Assembly (NCBI GenBank): GCA_028280445.1
Contig: JANQLU010000143.1
Span: 1 to 64,000 of the forward strand
Direction: 5' to 3'
From: Pirellulaceae bacterium
Lineage (GTDB): Bacteria; Planctomycetota; Planctomycetia; Pirellulales; Pirellulaceae
Length of the DNA: 64,000 nt
The position numbers and the translations under genes were made by a program. Shown here piece by piece: positions 9,030 through 17,780 of this stretch; position 1 is the first letter of the stretch; every line of letters starts with the position of its first letter. Under the pieces are notes generated by a model that searched no databases, was not told the DNA's origin, and was given only the letters and a program-made list of their open reading frames with translations.

Positions 9030-9734
9030 TTACCTCGATTCTCGTTGACGGTTGACCCAGGTCATCACAGACATCACGACAATGGCGATGGCAAGCAAAA
9101 TCAATCCCATCGCCAGCCCGCGTGCAAACTCACCTTTTCCCGTTTCCATGGCGGTCGCGGTTGCGAGTGTCCGCGTTTGCGATTTGATGTTTCCACCGAC
9201 CATCATGGCGATCCCCAATTCCGTCACACATCGAGCGAACGCGGTCAGGATGGCCAAACTGATTCCAATTCGGGCTTCGCGAATGTAGGTCAGTATTCGA
9301 AGCCAGGCTCGCGCGCCGAGCGTTTGAATGGTTTCGCCAACGCGCGGATCTAATGACTGAACGGCGCCGTAGGTCAGCGAAATAATAATCGGCAGCGCTA
9401 GCACAAATTCGCCGATGACGATGGCCCAAGGTGTGTACAACAATTCCATCGGACCCAAAATGCCTTGGCGTGAAAACATGGCAAAACAGACGACTCCGAC
9501 AAACACGGTGGGCAACGCCATGCAAGCGCGCAAAGTGGTGACAACAACTCTGTGCAGGAAAAATCGTGTTCGAGCCAAAAAGATTCCAATTGGCAATCCC
9601 GCCACGGTTGCTAAAGCGATCGCCGTCGACGTGACCCAAATACTTCGCCACGCTGCGTCCAGAACCAGCGGGTCGCCGGACACCACGAGTTGAAAAGCTT
9701 CGGCCATGCCATCAATCAGGATTTTCAAGGCCAA
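9030..9734 (-). CDS. tupB: Tungstate ABC transporter permease
   Basis: 234 residues, TTG start directly after the tupA stop (TAGTTG) with AAAGG close by; ATG 9707 is an alternative. About five to six helices with the binding-protein-dependent permease core, including the EAA-type loop ETIQTLGARAWLRILTYIREA. N-terminal FQLVVSGDPLVLDAAWRSIWVT resembles TupB/ModB permeases. It forms the membrane channel for the oxyanion delivered by TupA. Confidence 0.88.
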   Translation of the reverse strand: MALKILIDGMAEAFQLVVSGDPLVLDAAWRSIWVTSTAIALATVAGLPIGIFLARTRFFLHRVVVTTLRACMALPTVFVGVVCFAMFSRQGILGPMELLYTPWAIVIGEFVLALPIIISLTYGAVQSLDPRVGETIQTLGARAWLRILTYIREARIGISLAILTAFARCVTELGIAMMVGGNIKSQTRTLATATAMETGKGEFARGLAMGLILLAIAIVVMSVMTWVNRQRESR

Positions 9735-10586
9735 CTACCTTTTGACTTTGTTTTCGTTGAGACGCAGAGGGAAAAACAACGGTTGCCCGTCAATTTGATA
9801 CTGTTTGATTTTGATCTGAGTTTCCGAGGAGATCAGGTAGTCTAACAAGCGATTGGACATTTCATCACGTGTTTTCGAGGATGAGCGAACGACCAAAGCA
9901 CTATAGGGATTTTTCAATAGTTTACCGTCGCTGATCAGTGGAATCAGTTCGATTTTTTCACGGAATTTGAGAAACGTGCCGCGATCGCAAAACGTGTAGG
10001 ATTTTTTTTGATCCGCAATGATGAGTGTGGCTCCCATGCCCTGCCCCGATTCGAGGTAGTTTTTCCAGCCGGGTTTGCATTGGGCCGCCTCCAAAATGCT
10101 GAGCTCGCGTTTGTGAGTTCCACTGGAATCGCCGCGCGATACAAAATGGCCATGTTGTTGACTCAGTTTTTTGAAAGCGTCCGTTACATTCAATCCTGAG
10201 ATGTTTGCCGGATCGTCGGCAGGTCCGAGGACGACAAACGAGTTGACCATGATCGGTTCGCGGCGATTGGAATATCCGTTGTTGACGAATTGGAGTTCAT
10301 CAATCTCACTGTGAACGATGATGGCATCCACCTCGCCCTGTTGTGCCAATTTCAGTACAGCGCCTGTCCCAGCAGCAATGATGTTGATCTGGACCGAGTG
10401 GCGTTTTTCGAATTCAGGCAAAATTTGATCGAGCAGTCCGGAATCTCTCGTGCTCGTGGTGACGCCCAACCGAATCACTTTTGTATTTGACTGATGGCAA
10501 CCCGCCAAGGTCGTTATGAAACAAATCAGCGCGCCGCAAACGGCGAGATAACAGCCAGCCGCCCGCAGGTATTGATTCAACGACAT
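9735..10586 (-). CDS. tupA: Tungstate-binding lipoprotein
   Basis: 283 residues from ATG 10586, chosen because a lipoprotein signal (CYLAVCGALICFITTLAGC) begins soon after it; the frame is open further upstream. The mature protein starts with VIRLGVTTSTRDSGLL, the TupA ligand-binding signature, and has AAGTGAVLKLAQQGEVDAI and GDSSGTHKRE, oxyanion-binding segments of TupA/PstS-like proteins. It captures tungstate outside the membrane and hands it to TupB. The choice of tungstate over molybdate follows from the TTSTxDSGLL motif and is family knowledge. Confidence 0.88.
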   Translation of the reverse strand: MSLNQYLRAAGCYLAVCGALICFITTLAGCHQSNTKVIRLGVTTSTRDSGLLDQILPEFEKRHSVQINIIAAGTGAVLKLAQQGEVDAIIVHSEIDELQFVNNGYSNRREPIMVNSFVVLGPADDPANISGLNVTDAFKKLSQQHGHFVSRGDSSGTHKRELSILEAAQCKPGWKNYLESGQGMGATLIIADQKKSYTFCDRGTFLKFREKIELIPLISDGKLLKNPYSALVVRSSSKTRDEMSNRLLDYLISSETQIKIKQYQIDGQPLFFPLRLNENKVKR

Positions 10587-10597
10587 GACCCCGACTT

Positions 10598-11191
10598 TCA
10601 ACCTGCGATGAACAAGCTTTCTTCGCTGCCAATAAATTTTGCGGCGGTGGTGCAAACCGATTGATAAAAATCAGATTCCGCTCGACCAGCAGCAGCGCGT
10701 AGCATCGGCGTCGCCCAACGAACATGTTCTATAAAAAATGCGGTTGCCAGAGATTCGTAATCCTTGGGTTGTTCGCTTTCGCTGCACGCCATCAGGATTT
10801 TGGCGAGTACTTGTAACTGGAGTCCGATGTGATCTTTCATCATCGAATCGGCTGGCGTCAGTGAAGTGATTTCCAAATACTCCTTCATCGAAGCGACGCA
10901 ATCACCATGCAGCTGTTGGTCTGCCCAAACCGATTGAAACGGCGGCACTTGATCCGTGGGTCCGATAAAAATATTGCAGTAGTCAATGGCCAACAGTTCG
11001 ACGGATTGAGTGGTTGCCGCCGGTGCCACGATTGATAAATCAGAAAGTGCTCTGGAAAAATCAATCTGTTGCATCAAGGTGAGAAAGCCCAGGTCGATTT
11101 CAGACGCCAGTGTTCTGGATAAAAACTGGTATACCGCAGCCCGATTGGCAATTTCCAAAGTGTCGATCTCAGAGACGGTCGGCTGATTCAT
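10598..11191 (-). CDS. TorD-family chaperone for a Mo/W enzyme
   Basis: 197 residues, all-helical. The TorD/DmsD hallmark is present as DYCNIFIGPTDQVPPFQSVW, followed by DHIGLQLQVLAKI and a C-terminal HVRWATPMLRAA. These cytoplasmic chaperones hold the catalytic subunit of a bis-pterin-guanine-dinucleotide enzyme while the metal cofactor is inserted. It is the first gene of the torD-tupA-tupB-tupC operon (11-bp gap to tupA). That ties metal supply to maturation of a tungsten (or molybdenum) enzyme that is not in this window. Confidence 0.87.
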   Translation of the reverse strand: MNQPTVSEIDTLEIANRAAVYQFLSRTLASEIDLGFLTLMQQIDFSRALSDLSIVAPAATTQSVELLAIDYCNIFIGPTDQVPPFQSVWADQQLHGDCVASMKEYLEITSLTPADSMMKDHIGLQLQVLAKILMACSESEQPKDYESLATAFFIEHVRWATPMLRAAAGRAESDFYQSVCTTAAKFIGSEESLFIAG

Positions 11192-11561
11192 GTAATGTTC
11201 TCGTTTTTTGTTGCTTTGTCTATTTTAGTCGATGCATTGAATTCCTACACGTGCCCCAGGAGTTTTGGCCGCGCTTGCAATTTGGGAGGGCGAGGCTCCC
11301 GCCGTGCCAAAACTCAGCACAGAACAGGACAAGATAGCGCGCCTGTGGCTCGGCAGGAGCCTCGCCCTCCCGAAAACGCTTGCCCCGCCGCTCACAGGAT
11401 CGGGCTCGGCAGGTTCGTACAATTGGCATTTTCGTAAAAAGCCGTTGTTATTCAGCGTGGGCATTGGCCAATATTGAAGCGAAATACGCGAATGCTGAAT
11501 AGGATTGGCGTCGATACGGGATTTGGGCGTATAATTCTACGACCGTTTAGAGGAGTATTTT
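11192..11561. other. Intergenic region holding repeat families F and E (partial)
   Basis: No gene is supported. The centre (11283-11382) is a family F inverted repeat with GGGAGGGCGAGGCTCCCGCC and its complement about 60 bp apart. A family E fragment (CGCTCACAGGATCGGGCTCGGC-like) follows at 11389-11411. Open frames across it are by-products of the palindrome. Confidence 0.75.
11283..11382. repeat. Palindromic repeat family F, full copy
   Basis: Left arm GGGAGGGCGAGGCTCCCGCC and right arm GGCAGGAGCCTCGCCCTCCC form an inverted repeat. Single arms of the same sequence occur at 16045-16071, 18044-18072, 19484-19510 and 46971-46999. Confidence 0.85.
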
Positions 11562-12092
11562 ATGGCGCATGGTGACCACATTTTTGTTCATTGCACCGGT
11601 TATTCGCATCATGGCATTGATTGCGGCGACGGAAATGTAATCCATTTTGATTTCACGCCAAAACGTAAATTTTTTTCTTGTGTCAGCGGAGACACTTCGC
11701 GGATTCGCGAAACGTCGATCGAAGAATTTTCACTGGGCCGGGAAATTCAAATTCGCGATTATGCTCAATCGTCTTCGGCCGACAGGGTCTTGGAACGCGC
11801 AAGAAGCCGTCTCGGCGAGTCGGGTTATCATTTATTCGCTAACAACTGCGAACATTTTGCCCGTTGGTGTAAAACGGGTGTCGCAGATTCGAGTCAAATC
11901 GATGCGGTTGACGAAGCTGCCCGTCCGTTGGCCAAAGGAGTTTTCGCCGCATCGGTCATTCGAGTTTTGCCGATCGTTCCACTGCCGCTGCGAGTGATTG
12001 TCAGCGGTGCAACATTGGGCGTATCCATTGGTCGTTCGACGGCAAAATATTTTCGACGTCGCCAGAGCGATATTCAGAACACGCGGTCGTAG
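11562..12092 (+). CDS. LRAT/NlpC-like thiol acyltransferase-fold protein
   Basis: 176 residues. The LRAT-family triad is visible: the first His in YSHHGIDCGDGNVIHFDF, the second His in VIHF, and the catalytic Cys in ANNCEHFARWCKTG. The C-terminal ~45 residues are apolar (VIRVLPIVPLPLRVIVSGA), suggesting membrane attachment as in eukaryotic HRAS-like phospholipases. These folds act as acyltransferases, phospholipases or peptidases; which applies here is open. It stands alone between repeat DNA and scpA. Confidence 0.82.
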   Translation: MAHGDHIFVHCTGYSHHGIDCGDGNVIHFDFTPKRKFFSCVSGDTSRIRETSIEEFSLGREIQIRDYAQSSSADRVLERARSRLGESGYHLFANNCEHFARWCKTGVADSSQIDAVDEAARPLAKGVFAASVIRVLPIVPLPLRVIVSGATLGVSIGRSTAKYFRRRQSDIQNTRS

Positions 12093-12124
12093 GAAATTTG
12101 CAGTCGCTGAAAACTCGCGATTCT

Positions 12125-12940
12125 CTAATTGTTTCCATCAACCAATGATGCCGGGTCACCCGCTGGACCTTTGCTGGGATCAAAATCGGAGAGTTTCGAA
12201 AAATCGATCGAGTTGTCAAATTCCGGTCCAGGCACCACCCAGATTTCACCGCCGTCGTCGTCCTGTTGTGTTTGAACACTGTGGTGTCGTGAAAGTTCGA
12301 GGATCGCGAGAAAAATTCCGACCAATGAAGATTTGTGCATGCCGGGTTCAAACATTTGAGAAAACGCGACGCGATCTTGATTGACAATTCGCTGACGAAT
12401 GCGCTCCATGTAAACATGAATCGGCGTCTCGTCATAGTAGATTTTGGACTCCTCTGGCGGTTTGTTTTTCAAAACTCGCCCAAACGCGCTAACCAGATCC
12501 CACAATTCGACTTCTTTGATCGGTTGCGTGGCAATATCGACTTTGCGCGGCGGCAAATCGTCGGACAAACGTGTAAAACGCTGTTGCCATTGACGTCCCT
12601 GCTCATCGAGTAAACTCGCTGCCTCTTTGAACTCCTTGTACATCAGCAAACGTTCGACGAGATCTTCGCGAGGGTCTTCGTAGGTTTGTTCCTCGGTTTC
12701 AAATTCGTTACGTGGCAGGACAGCCCGGGTTTTAATTTCGACCAATTGGCTGGCAAGTTCGATAAAATCGCCAACCATGTTGATATCAATCTCTTTGAGG
12801 ACGTCGATGTATTCCGAGTATTGTTTGGCGATCGATGCCAACGAAATACTTGAAATTTCGATTTCGTGTTTTCGCACGAGGAAATAGAGCAAGTCGATTG
12901 GGCCGCGAAAGACTTCGAGATTTACACGAAATTTTGTCAT
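12125..12940 (-). CDS. scpA: Segregation and condensation protein A
   Basis: 271 residues from ATG 12940 (a TTG precedes it). The N-terminal kleisin segment KFRVNLEVFRGPIDLLYFLVR binds the SMC neck and is diagnostic. Also typical are EIDINMVGDFIELASQLVEIKTRAVLP and a winged-helix C-terminus with FLAILELSRHHSVQ. It bridges the two SMC heads and recruits ScpB in chromosome condensation. scpB and smc are not next to it. Confidence 0.95.
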   Translation of the reverse strand: MTKFRVNLEVFRGPIDLLYFLVRKHEIEISSISLASIAKQYSEYIDVLKEIDINMVGDFIELASQLVEIKTRAVLPRNEFETEEQTYEDPREDLVERLLMYKEFKEAASLLDEQGRQWQQRFTRLSDDLPPRKVDIATQPIKEVELWDLVSAFGRVLKNKPPEESKIYYDETPIHVYMERIRQRIVNQDRVAFSQMFEPGMHKSSLVGIFLAILELSRHHSVQTQQDDDGGEIWVVPGPEFDNSIDFSKLSDFDPSKGPAGDPASLVDGNN

Positions 12941-12943
12941 CAA

Positions 12944-13683
12944 TTTTTTCAGTCACTCGTTGGGGTGGTCCAGTTGTAGAGATTACGATTGTCGTGCAAT
13001 TAGATCAACAGAACTTAACAAAAGATGACGCGCCACTTTAATATTTGTTGGTCGGCCAAAGCAGATTCAGCGGATTTTATGGTCTCAAAATGTGACTGAT
13101 ATACTTTACTCAACCATTCAGATTTATTGCGTTTGCCAATACTTCGCAGTCGGAATAGTTTCACAAAAACGCTCAAAATGCTAGCCGGAAACTTATCCTA
13201 ACTCCGATAAATTCACTGTTGACCTGAAGAGTCAGTGGAGTTCGGCTAACTCGAGGGTCATTGATGGATCTGAGAATCGTTGTCAACACATGTTTGGCGA
13301 GCGATTTCGGTTCTGGATGAACCATGGGTGAAATGACTAAAAATTCTTGGTGCGGCATGTTCTTTCAATTAACAACAGACGATCGTTGCTGTTGTTGCGG
13401 TTGCTAATGGCAACTGGCTGGCGAGATACGTGTTTTTACATCAAACATTTTTCTTGTGCGACATTCAGAGCTGGAAACAAGCTTTCGCTAATTCAATGTC
13501 GCGATGATTGCGGGTGGGCACGACACCAATAAACGGCCGCTCGAATCAGGTTCTTGGGGAAATCACGACCCGCAGGTGGGTTGGTCGGATGATCGCTTGG
13601 CGACGCAGGTTAGTAAGTTTTAATCCAGTATAAAGCTGCTGTACTTCGCCGCGACAGCATTTCAACAGGGAGACTTGTCTATA
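12944..13683. other. Long non-coding gap
   Basis: About 740 bp between the divergently placed scpA and the small gene before csrA. I find no convincing reading frame with a ribosome site, no repeat of families A-F and no tRNA. Some short AT-rich stretches could hold promoters for both sides. Confidence 0.5.
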
Positions 13684-13974
13684 ATGCAACGCGATCGTAC
13701 GGGGTTTGAAACAATACCACAATTGCGACAATTTATTGCTCAAACATTGTGCCACCAAAACGACTTTGAAGTTGGAGTTTTTCAGATTACAGAACGAGTA
13801 CTGACGAAAAAAGGAAATCCATGCGGCATTTTCTTTTGTCTTCACGGCCCAAGAAGCGTCAAACTCACAGCAGTCTGGGATTGCCAAAACAACACAGTTT
13901 TGTTTTACGGTTCAACGGGCGAGCGGTTTTTGAAAACTGAACTCGAATCTTCACCCATGTTGGTATCTGCTTGA
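13684..13974 (+). CDS. Conserved small planctomycete-type protein upstream of csrA
   Basis: 96 residues from ATG 13684; AGGGAG lies about 11 bases upstream, so the in-frame TTG 13675 is less likely. Recognisable blocks are LRQFIAQTLCHQNDFEVGVF, ITERVLTKKGNPCGIFFCLHGP and VWDCQNNTVLFYGSTGERF. I believe similar proteins occur widely in planctomycetes, but no domain name or function comes to mind. It is soluble, with four cysteines. csrA starts 73 bp after it on the same strand, so the two may be co-transcribed. Confidence 0.75.
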   Translation: MQRDRTGFETIPQLRQFIAQTLCHQNDFEVGVFQITERVLTKKGNPCGIFFCLHGPRSVKLTAVWDCQNNTVLFYGSTGERFLKTELESSPMLVSA

Positions 13975-14047
13975 CCAGGCAATACCGGCGAAGGTTTCAC
14001 AACATTGCAATCATCCTATAAGATCATAAAAACATGGAGGTTAACCG

Positions 14048-14239
14048 ATGCTCGTTCTTTCCCGAAAGGAAAGTCAGCGTGTTCGACTTGGAGATTCAAT
14101 CGTATTAACGATTGTTCGCGTCTCCGGCGACCGAGTGCGACTCGGTATCGAAGCACCTAGCGACATCGTGATCTTGCGAGAAGAGTTGGATCACGAAGAA
14201 GAACAAGAATTACTCAAATCGCAAAAATCTGCGGCATAG
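14048..14239 (+). CDS. csrA: Carbon storage regulator CsrA
   Basis: 63 residues, the usual size. It begins MLVLSRKESQRVRLGDSIVL and has the RNA-contact stretch VRLGIEAPSDIVILREEL. A strong ribosome site GGAGG sits seven bases before the ATG. CsrA dimers bind GGA motifs in mRNA leaders and change translation or stability. A Rho-independent terminator follows at 14311-14341. No flagellar or fliW gene is in view. Confidence 0.97.
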   Translation: MLVLSRKESQRVRLGDSIVLTIVRVSGDRVRLGIEAPSDIVILREELDHEEEQELLKSQKSAA

Positions 14240-14310
14240 TTTGACGGGTCTCACATTATGAGACGGTCGATATGCCCCCGAAACTGCAATTTGAATCATA
14301 AAACACCCAG

Positions 14311-14341
14311 AAACCGCTGTAAGTTTTACAGCGGTTTTTTT
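14311..14341 (+). terminator. Intrinsic terminator after csrA
   Basis: A 12-bp perfect stem AAACCGCTGTAA / TTACAGCGGTTT with a three-base loop is followed by a run of T. Confidence 0.9.
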
Positions 14342-14391
14342 CGTGCCCAATTGCTATTTGCAGGAAATTCTAAAAACAGGACGATGTTGGC

Positions 14392-15141
14392 ATGAAGGAC
14401 GTTTTGCCCAATCCCGCCGATACATCGGACCAACCTCGATTTCGATCGCTGAAATACGGGGTCGTTGCTGCGATTTTGATTCTCGCCGCACCGATCGTGA
14501 TGTTGTTTGACATTGCTTTGTCCAAAAATCTTGTGGCGGAAAATTTGCCCGGAGATATCGAGAAATCCATCCATCTGTGCGAGTTTTTTGCTCATGGTTT
14601 TGGTGTCGCTATGATCCTGATATCGGTTGCGGTTTTGGTGCCGTCAGTCCGCCGGCAAATACCGCGTGTCGCAATTTGTGCGATTGTTTCCGGCAATGTT
14701 GCCAATGCTGCAAAATGTCTGGTTACCCGCGCTCGTCCCATCAGAGAACCGTTTCCCGAGTCGATTAAGCAAACGTTTTTAGGGTGGCTGCCAATTGCCA
14801 ACGTGAAAGGGGAATTTGACTATCTGGTCCAATCGTTTCCGTCAGCACATACAGCGACCGCGTTTGGATTGGCCATGGGGCTGAGCTGGTTGTTTCCCCG
14901 CGGGCGGTGGTTGTTTTTTGGATTCGCTGTTTTGGCCGGGCTGCAACGAATTGTGTCTCAAGCTCATTGGCCCAGTGATACGTTGGTGGGCGCGGGTTTG
15001 GCAATCGGATTGTCGACCGTGATTTTGTACAGTCGGTTTTCTAACCATTGGTTTGAAAAATGGGAAAATAGGAAAGCTGTTCGGAAGCCCAAGCAACCAC
15101 TTTCTCGCAAAACGAATAAACCGTCCGGATTTGCCGCGTAG
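14392..15141 (+). CDS. PAP2-family membrane phosphatase
   Basis: 249 residues with about five to six membrane helices. The three phosphatase motifs are present: K-x6-RP as AAKCLVTRARP (~108-116), PSAH at ~150-153 and SQAHWPSD (~189-196). These carry the phosphate-binding residues and the catalytic His pair. Likely substrates are lipid phosphates such as undecaprenyl pyrophosphate or phosphatidic acid, acting at the outer face of the inner membrane. It is isolated between csrA and a secreted protein. Confidence 0.9.
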   Translation: MKDVLPNPADTSDQPRFRSLKYGVVAAILILAAPIVMLFDIALSKNLVAENLPGDIEKSIHLCEFFAHGFGVAMILISVAVLVPSVRRQIPRVAICAIVSGNVANAAKCLVTRARPIREPFPESIKQTFLGWLPIANVKGEFDYLVQSFPSAHTATAFGLAMGLSWLFPRGRWLFFGFAVLAGLQRIVSQAHWPSDTLVGAGLAIGLSTVILYSRFSNHWFEKWENRKAVRKPKQPLSRKTNKPSGFAA

Positions 15142-15255
15142 TGCCAGGAATAATTTGTTTTTCAGGCTGAATTTCGGTACATTTTGGATGGATCCTGTAT
15201 CCTGGGGCGCGTCACTCGTTCAACGCATTCAATGGACGAAAATAAGGAGAGACGC

Positions 15256-16026
15256 ATGCGTTGCCGTCTAGGTTTTCTCGGAAGTACCAAAACGAGGTTT
15301 TTGTTCATGACGTGGGGCTGTTTAATCGTGGTTGCCGTTGGGTTTGGATTTCCACCGGTGCTCAGTGTTTCGGCTTCCGAAGGGGACTTTGGTTCCAAAC
15401 GATCGATTACTGAAATACGTCGCGATGTTCAAGCGTTTGTTAAACGCTCCCGCGCGGCAAAATCAAATGCCGAGTTGACTGATGCGATTATTGATATGTG
15501 TCGATTGCATCGGGAGATCGTTCAAGATTCACGTTTCAAAAAATCAAAAGATCTGCAAGGTTATCGCGGCCAGCTTTGGCAACGATTGACGACGATCAAA
15601 AAATCACTGGAAGCCAAAATCAAAAGACAAAAACGCGAAATCGCCAAACAGCTCAAAGCCCAGGGCCTCAAGGCGGATGAAGGGACAATTGCCAACGCAA
15701 TTCAAGAAAACCAGCCTAGCATGAACGATTTCGACGACCTGGTCGATCGAATTTCGCAGCAAATGACTTACGCCAACCAGACGACTGGCGGAGCAGCCAA
15801 TGTTTTTGCCATGGCGAGCGGTCGTTGGGCAGGTCCGCCTGACAACGGTCCAGCACTCGTGCGATTGATCGAAGAAACCATCAACCCCGATTTCTGGGAG
15901 CGCAACGGCGGGCCTGGACGAATCCACTATTACAAACCGTTGCAGATCATCGTTGTGACTGGAACGATGGACGTCCAAAACGATTTGTCAAAGCTGTTGA
16001 GGACTTTGAGGTTTTTGAGCCGTTAG
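15256..16026 (+). CDS. Secreted protein with planctomycete C-terminal repeat-like domain
   Basis: 256 residues from ATG 15256, which has AAGGAG about six bases upstream; the open frame extends further. A signal peptide ends near SVSASEG. A helical, lysine-rich middle (about 45-140) follows. The C-terminal block ETINPDFWERNGGPGRIHYY...IIVVTGTMDVQNDLSKLLRTLR resembles modules common in secreted planctomycete proteins and in secretin-like N-domains. Function unknown. Confidence 0.75.
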   Translation: MRCRLGFLGSTKTRFLFMTWGCLIVVAVGFGFPPVLSVSASEGDFGSKRSITEIRRDVQAFVKRSRAAKSNAELTDAIIDMCRLHREIVQDSRFKKSKDLQGYRGQLWQRLTTIKKSLEAKIKRQKREIAKQLKAQGLKADEGTIANAIQENQPSMNDFDDLVDRISQQMTYANQTTGGAANVFAMASGRWAGPPDNGPALVRLIEETINPDFWERNGGPGRIHYYKPLQIIVVTGTMDVQNDLSKLLRTLRFLSR

Positions 16027-16044
16027 AGTGATTGAGTAGACGTT

Positions 16045-16190
16045 CGGGAGGGCGAGGCTCCTGCCGAGCCGTATTGGGACGAGCTCCCATTCACGGTTAA
16101 GCCACCCATGAGCGGCCAGGCGCTAGCCGCCGGTACGGAGCGCTAACGAACCGGCAGATAGCGCCTGGCCGCTCACAGGATCAGGTTCTG
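16045..16190. repeat. Repeat island: family F arm followed by full family E element
   Basis: 16045-16071 is a family F arm (CGGGAGGGCGAGGCTCCTGCC). 16107-16188 is family E: ATGAGCGGCCAGGCGCTAGC ... GATAGCGCCTGGCCGCTCAC, an inverted repeat with CCGCCGGT and ACCGGCAG inside. It lies between convergent genes. Confidence 0.85.
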
Positions 16191-16206
16191 CCCAGCCGAA
16201 GTAAGA

Positions 16207-16902
16207 TTAGCCCGTTTGCATTTGCAATGCGACTTCTTCGTAAGGTTGGATGACGACGAAACCGTCTCCATTGAATTCCATCTGGAACGACTCACCGCTG
16301 CCGCGTCCGAAAAAGGATTTGAGCGATGCGTCGATTTTTAATTCGGGCATCAAGTTGCCCGACCAGGCGACAGTCGCGTTGGGATCGGTTCGAACGGGTT
16401 GGCCGGGACGAACCGCCAATGTCAACGGCTCAAAGTGCGTGGTGAATGCGATCATTCCTGTCCCTTCGAGGCGGACGTTGAACAGACCGCCTGCGACAAT
16501 CGCAGTCAGTTTCTTCATCATTTTAATGTCCCAGCTGATCTGGTCTTCGAACGCTAACAAGTCGTTGCCGTTAACGTAAATAGCCTCATTGTTCAGATTT
16601 AAAATTTGAACACTTTTGCCAGAGTCGGCGAGATACAGTTTTCCCTGCCCGATCACTTTGGTGAGTTTTGCTCCTTCGCCAGTCACCGCTTTTTTGAGCA
16701 TTTTGCCAATCCCTTTTTCGAGGATCCCTTCGCGCTCGAACTTCATTTGACCCAGATAAGCCACCATAGCGCCTTTTTTCATCCAGATCATGTCTTGCAG
16801 ATTAACCTCTAACATTCGCGGGCCCTCGAGTTCGAAAAGCCCCTGTTGGTGATCGCGTTCAGCTGTTTTTTGAACAAATTCGTCTAATGTGTATCGTTGC
16901 AT
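16207..16902 (-). CDS. AIM24-family protein
   Basis: 231 residues. The AIM24/TIGR00266-like beta fold shows as MLEVNLQDMIWMKKGAMVAYLGQMKFER, IGQGKLYLADSGKSVQILNL, IYVNGNDLLAFEDQISWDIKM and LTAIVAGGLFNVRLEGTGMIAFTTH. Bacterial members have no settled biochemical role; the yeast namesake affects mitochondrial inner membrane organisation. No signal peptide. It forms a single transcription unit. Confidence 0.88.
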   Translation of the reverse strand: MQRYTLDEFVQKTAERDHQQGLFELEGPRMLEVNLQDMIWMKKGAMVAYLGQMKFEREGILEKGIGKMLKKAVTGEGAKLTKVIGQGKLYLADSGKSVQILNLNNEAIYVNGNDLLAFEDQISWDIKMMKKLTAIVAGGLFNVRLEGTGMIAFTTHFEPLTLAVRPGQPVRTDPNATVAWSGNLMPELKIDASLKSFFGRGSGESFQMEFNGDGFVVIQPYEEVALQMQTG

Positions 16903-17060
16903 TTTCAGGTCCCATGTCTGTGAGTAAGTGGTACACCCGATAATTTGGACGACGGCGAGACTGCGGTCAAGCTAGCTCAACATGGTGCAAAAATTTTTTA
17001 TCAAATCACAGCCCTCAAATTAACATTTGGCGGGGCGTCGACGGTCGACGCACAGAAAAC

Positions 17061-17780
17061 TCATTGAAGTTCCTCTCGCGCCTCCGTGAGCGCGAATCCC
17101 AACAGGTTGAGTCCTCGCCATTCCATCGGATCTTGCGCTTGAGGGTTGTTTTCACCGAGTCCGATACCCCAAATCGTGTCTCGACCGGCCGCTTCGACCA
17201 AAATTACATTGGACTGTTTTTCCGACGGCTGAGGCGCTGATTCCGATGGGGCATCCTGTTTTTCAACGTCCGCCGGGAAGACCTTGAGTTGTTCTCCAGC
17301 AGGAGCGTGGGATGTTGAAGCGATGCGATAGGTTTTTTGAGATTCGGCAACGGCGCCGAGGAATTCGCGGGGTTTGAAATCCGCTGTGGCCAACAGAAAT
17401 TGTTTGAGATCGTCGTGTTGTTGGAATTTCACCAAGTTTCCGCGTTTAACAATGTCAAATTTATGTTCGTTCCAGACATCGTCGTCAAAATTGCGAACTT
17501 TGCGGCCCAGCGCTTTGGCAGCGCGAGGATTAGGGCTGGCAAGAATTTCGTCGAGTATCGGCTGGTCGTTGAACAACCGTGCTTTTTCAGCCATCATCCA
17601 ATGCTCGGCTGTCAAGTATTTGATACCATCGATTTCGAAGGTGCGTTCAAACCACTGACTCAAGCAGGATGCATCGACGCCTTCGATTGGCGGTTTGTGT
17701 CCATAGAACAAAAAGAAAACAAATGGTTCGCCTGCTGCCCAGCGTCGACGAAGTTCGTCACGATTTTTAGGTAAATTCAT
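17061..17780 (-). CDS. NADAR-domain protein (YbiA-like) with internal insertion
   Basis: 239 residues from ATG 17780 (GAGGG just upstream); the open frame extends to 17831. NADAR motifs: FVFFLFYGHKP, the YLTAEHWMMAEKARLF core with Glu/His, NPRAAKALGRKVRNF, VWNEHKFDIVKRGNLVKF, and C-terminal AAGRDTIWGIGLGENNP then WRGLNLLGFAL. A low-complexity, Pro/Ser/Gln-rich segment of about 45 residues separates the last two blocks and is not usual. Family members are N-glycosidases acting on ADP-ribose or riboflavin intermediates. No ADP-ribosyltransferase gene is beside it. Confidence 0.87.
   Translation of the reverse strand: MNLPKNRDELRRRWAAGEPFVFFLFYGHKPPIEGVDASCLSQWFERTFEIDGIKYLTAEHWMMAEKARLFNDQPILDEILASPNPRAAKALGRKVRNFDDDVWNEHKFDIVKRGNLVKFQQHDDLKQFLLATADFKPREFLGAVAESQKTYRIASTSHAPAGEQLKVFPADVEKQDAPSESAPQPSEKQSNVILVEAAGRDTIWGIGLGENNPQAQDPMEWRGLNLLGFALTEAREELQ

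Noticed and set aside
11195-11477. Several 69-80-residue frames on both strands
   Set aside because: They lie in the family F palindrome; open only because of its composition.
13347-13532. 61-residue frame in the long gap before csrA
   Set aside because: No ribosome site, odd composition, no motif.
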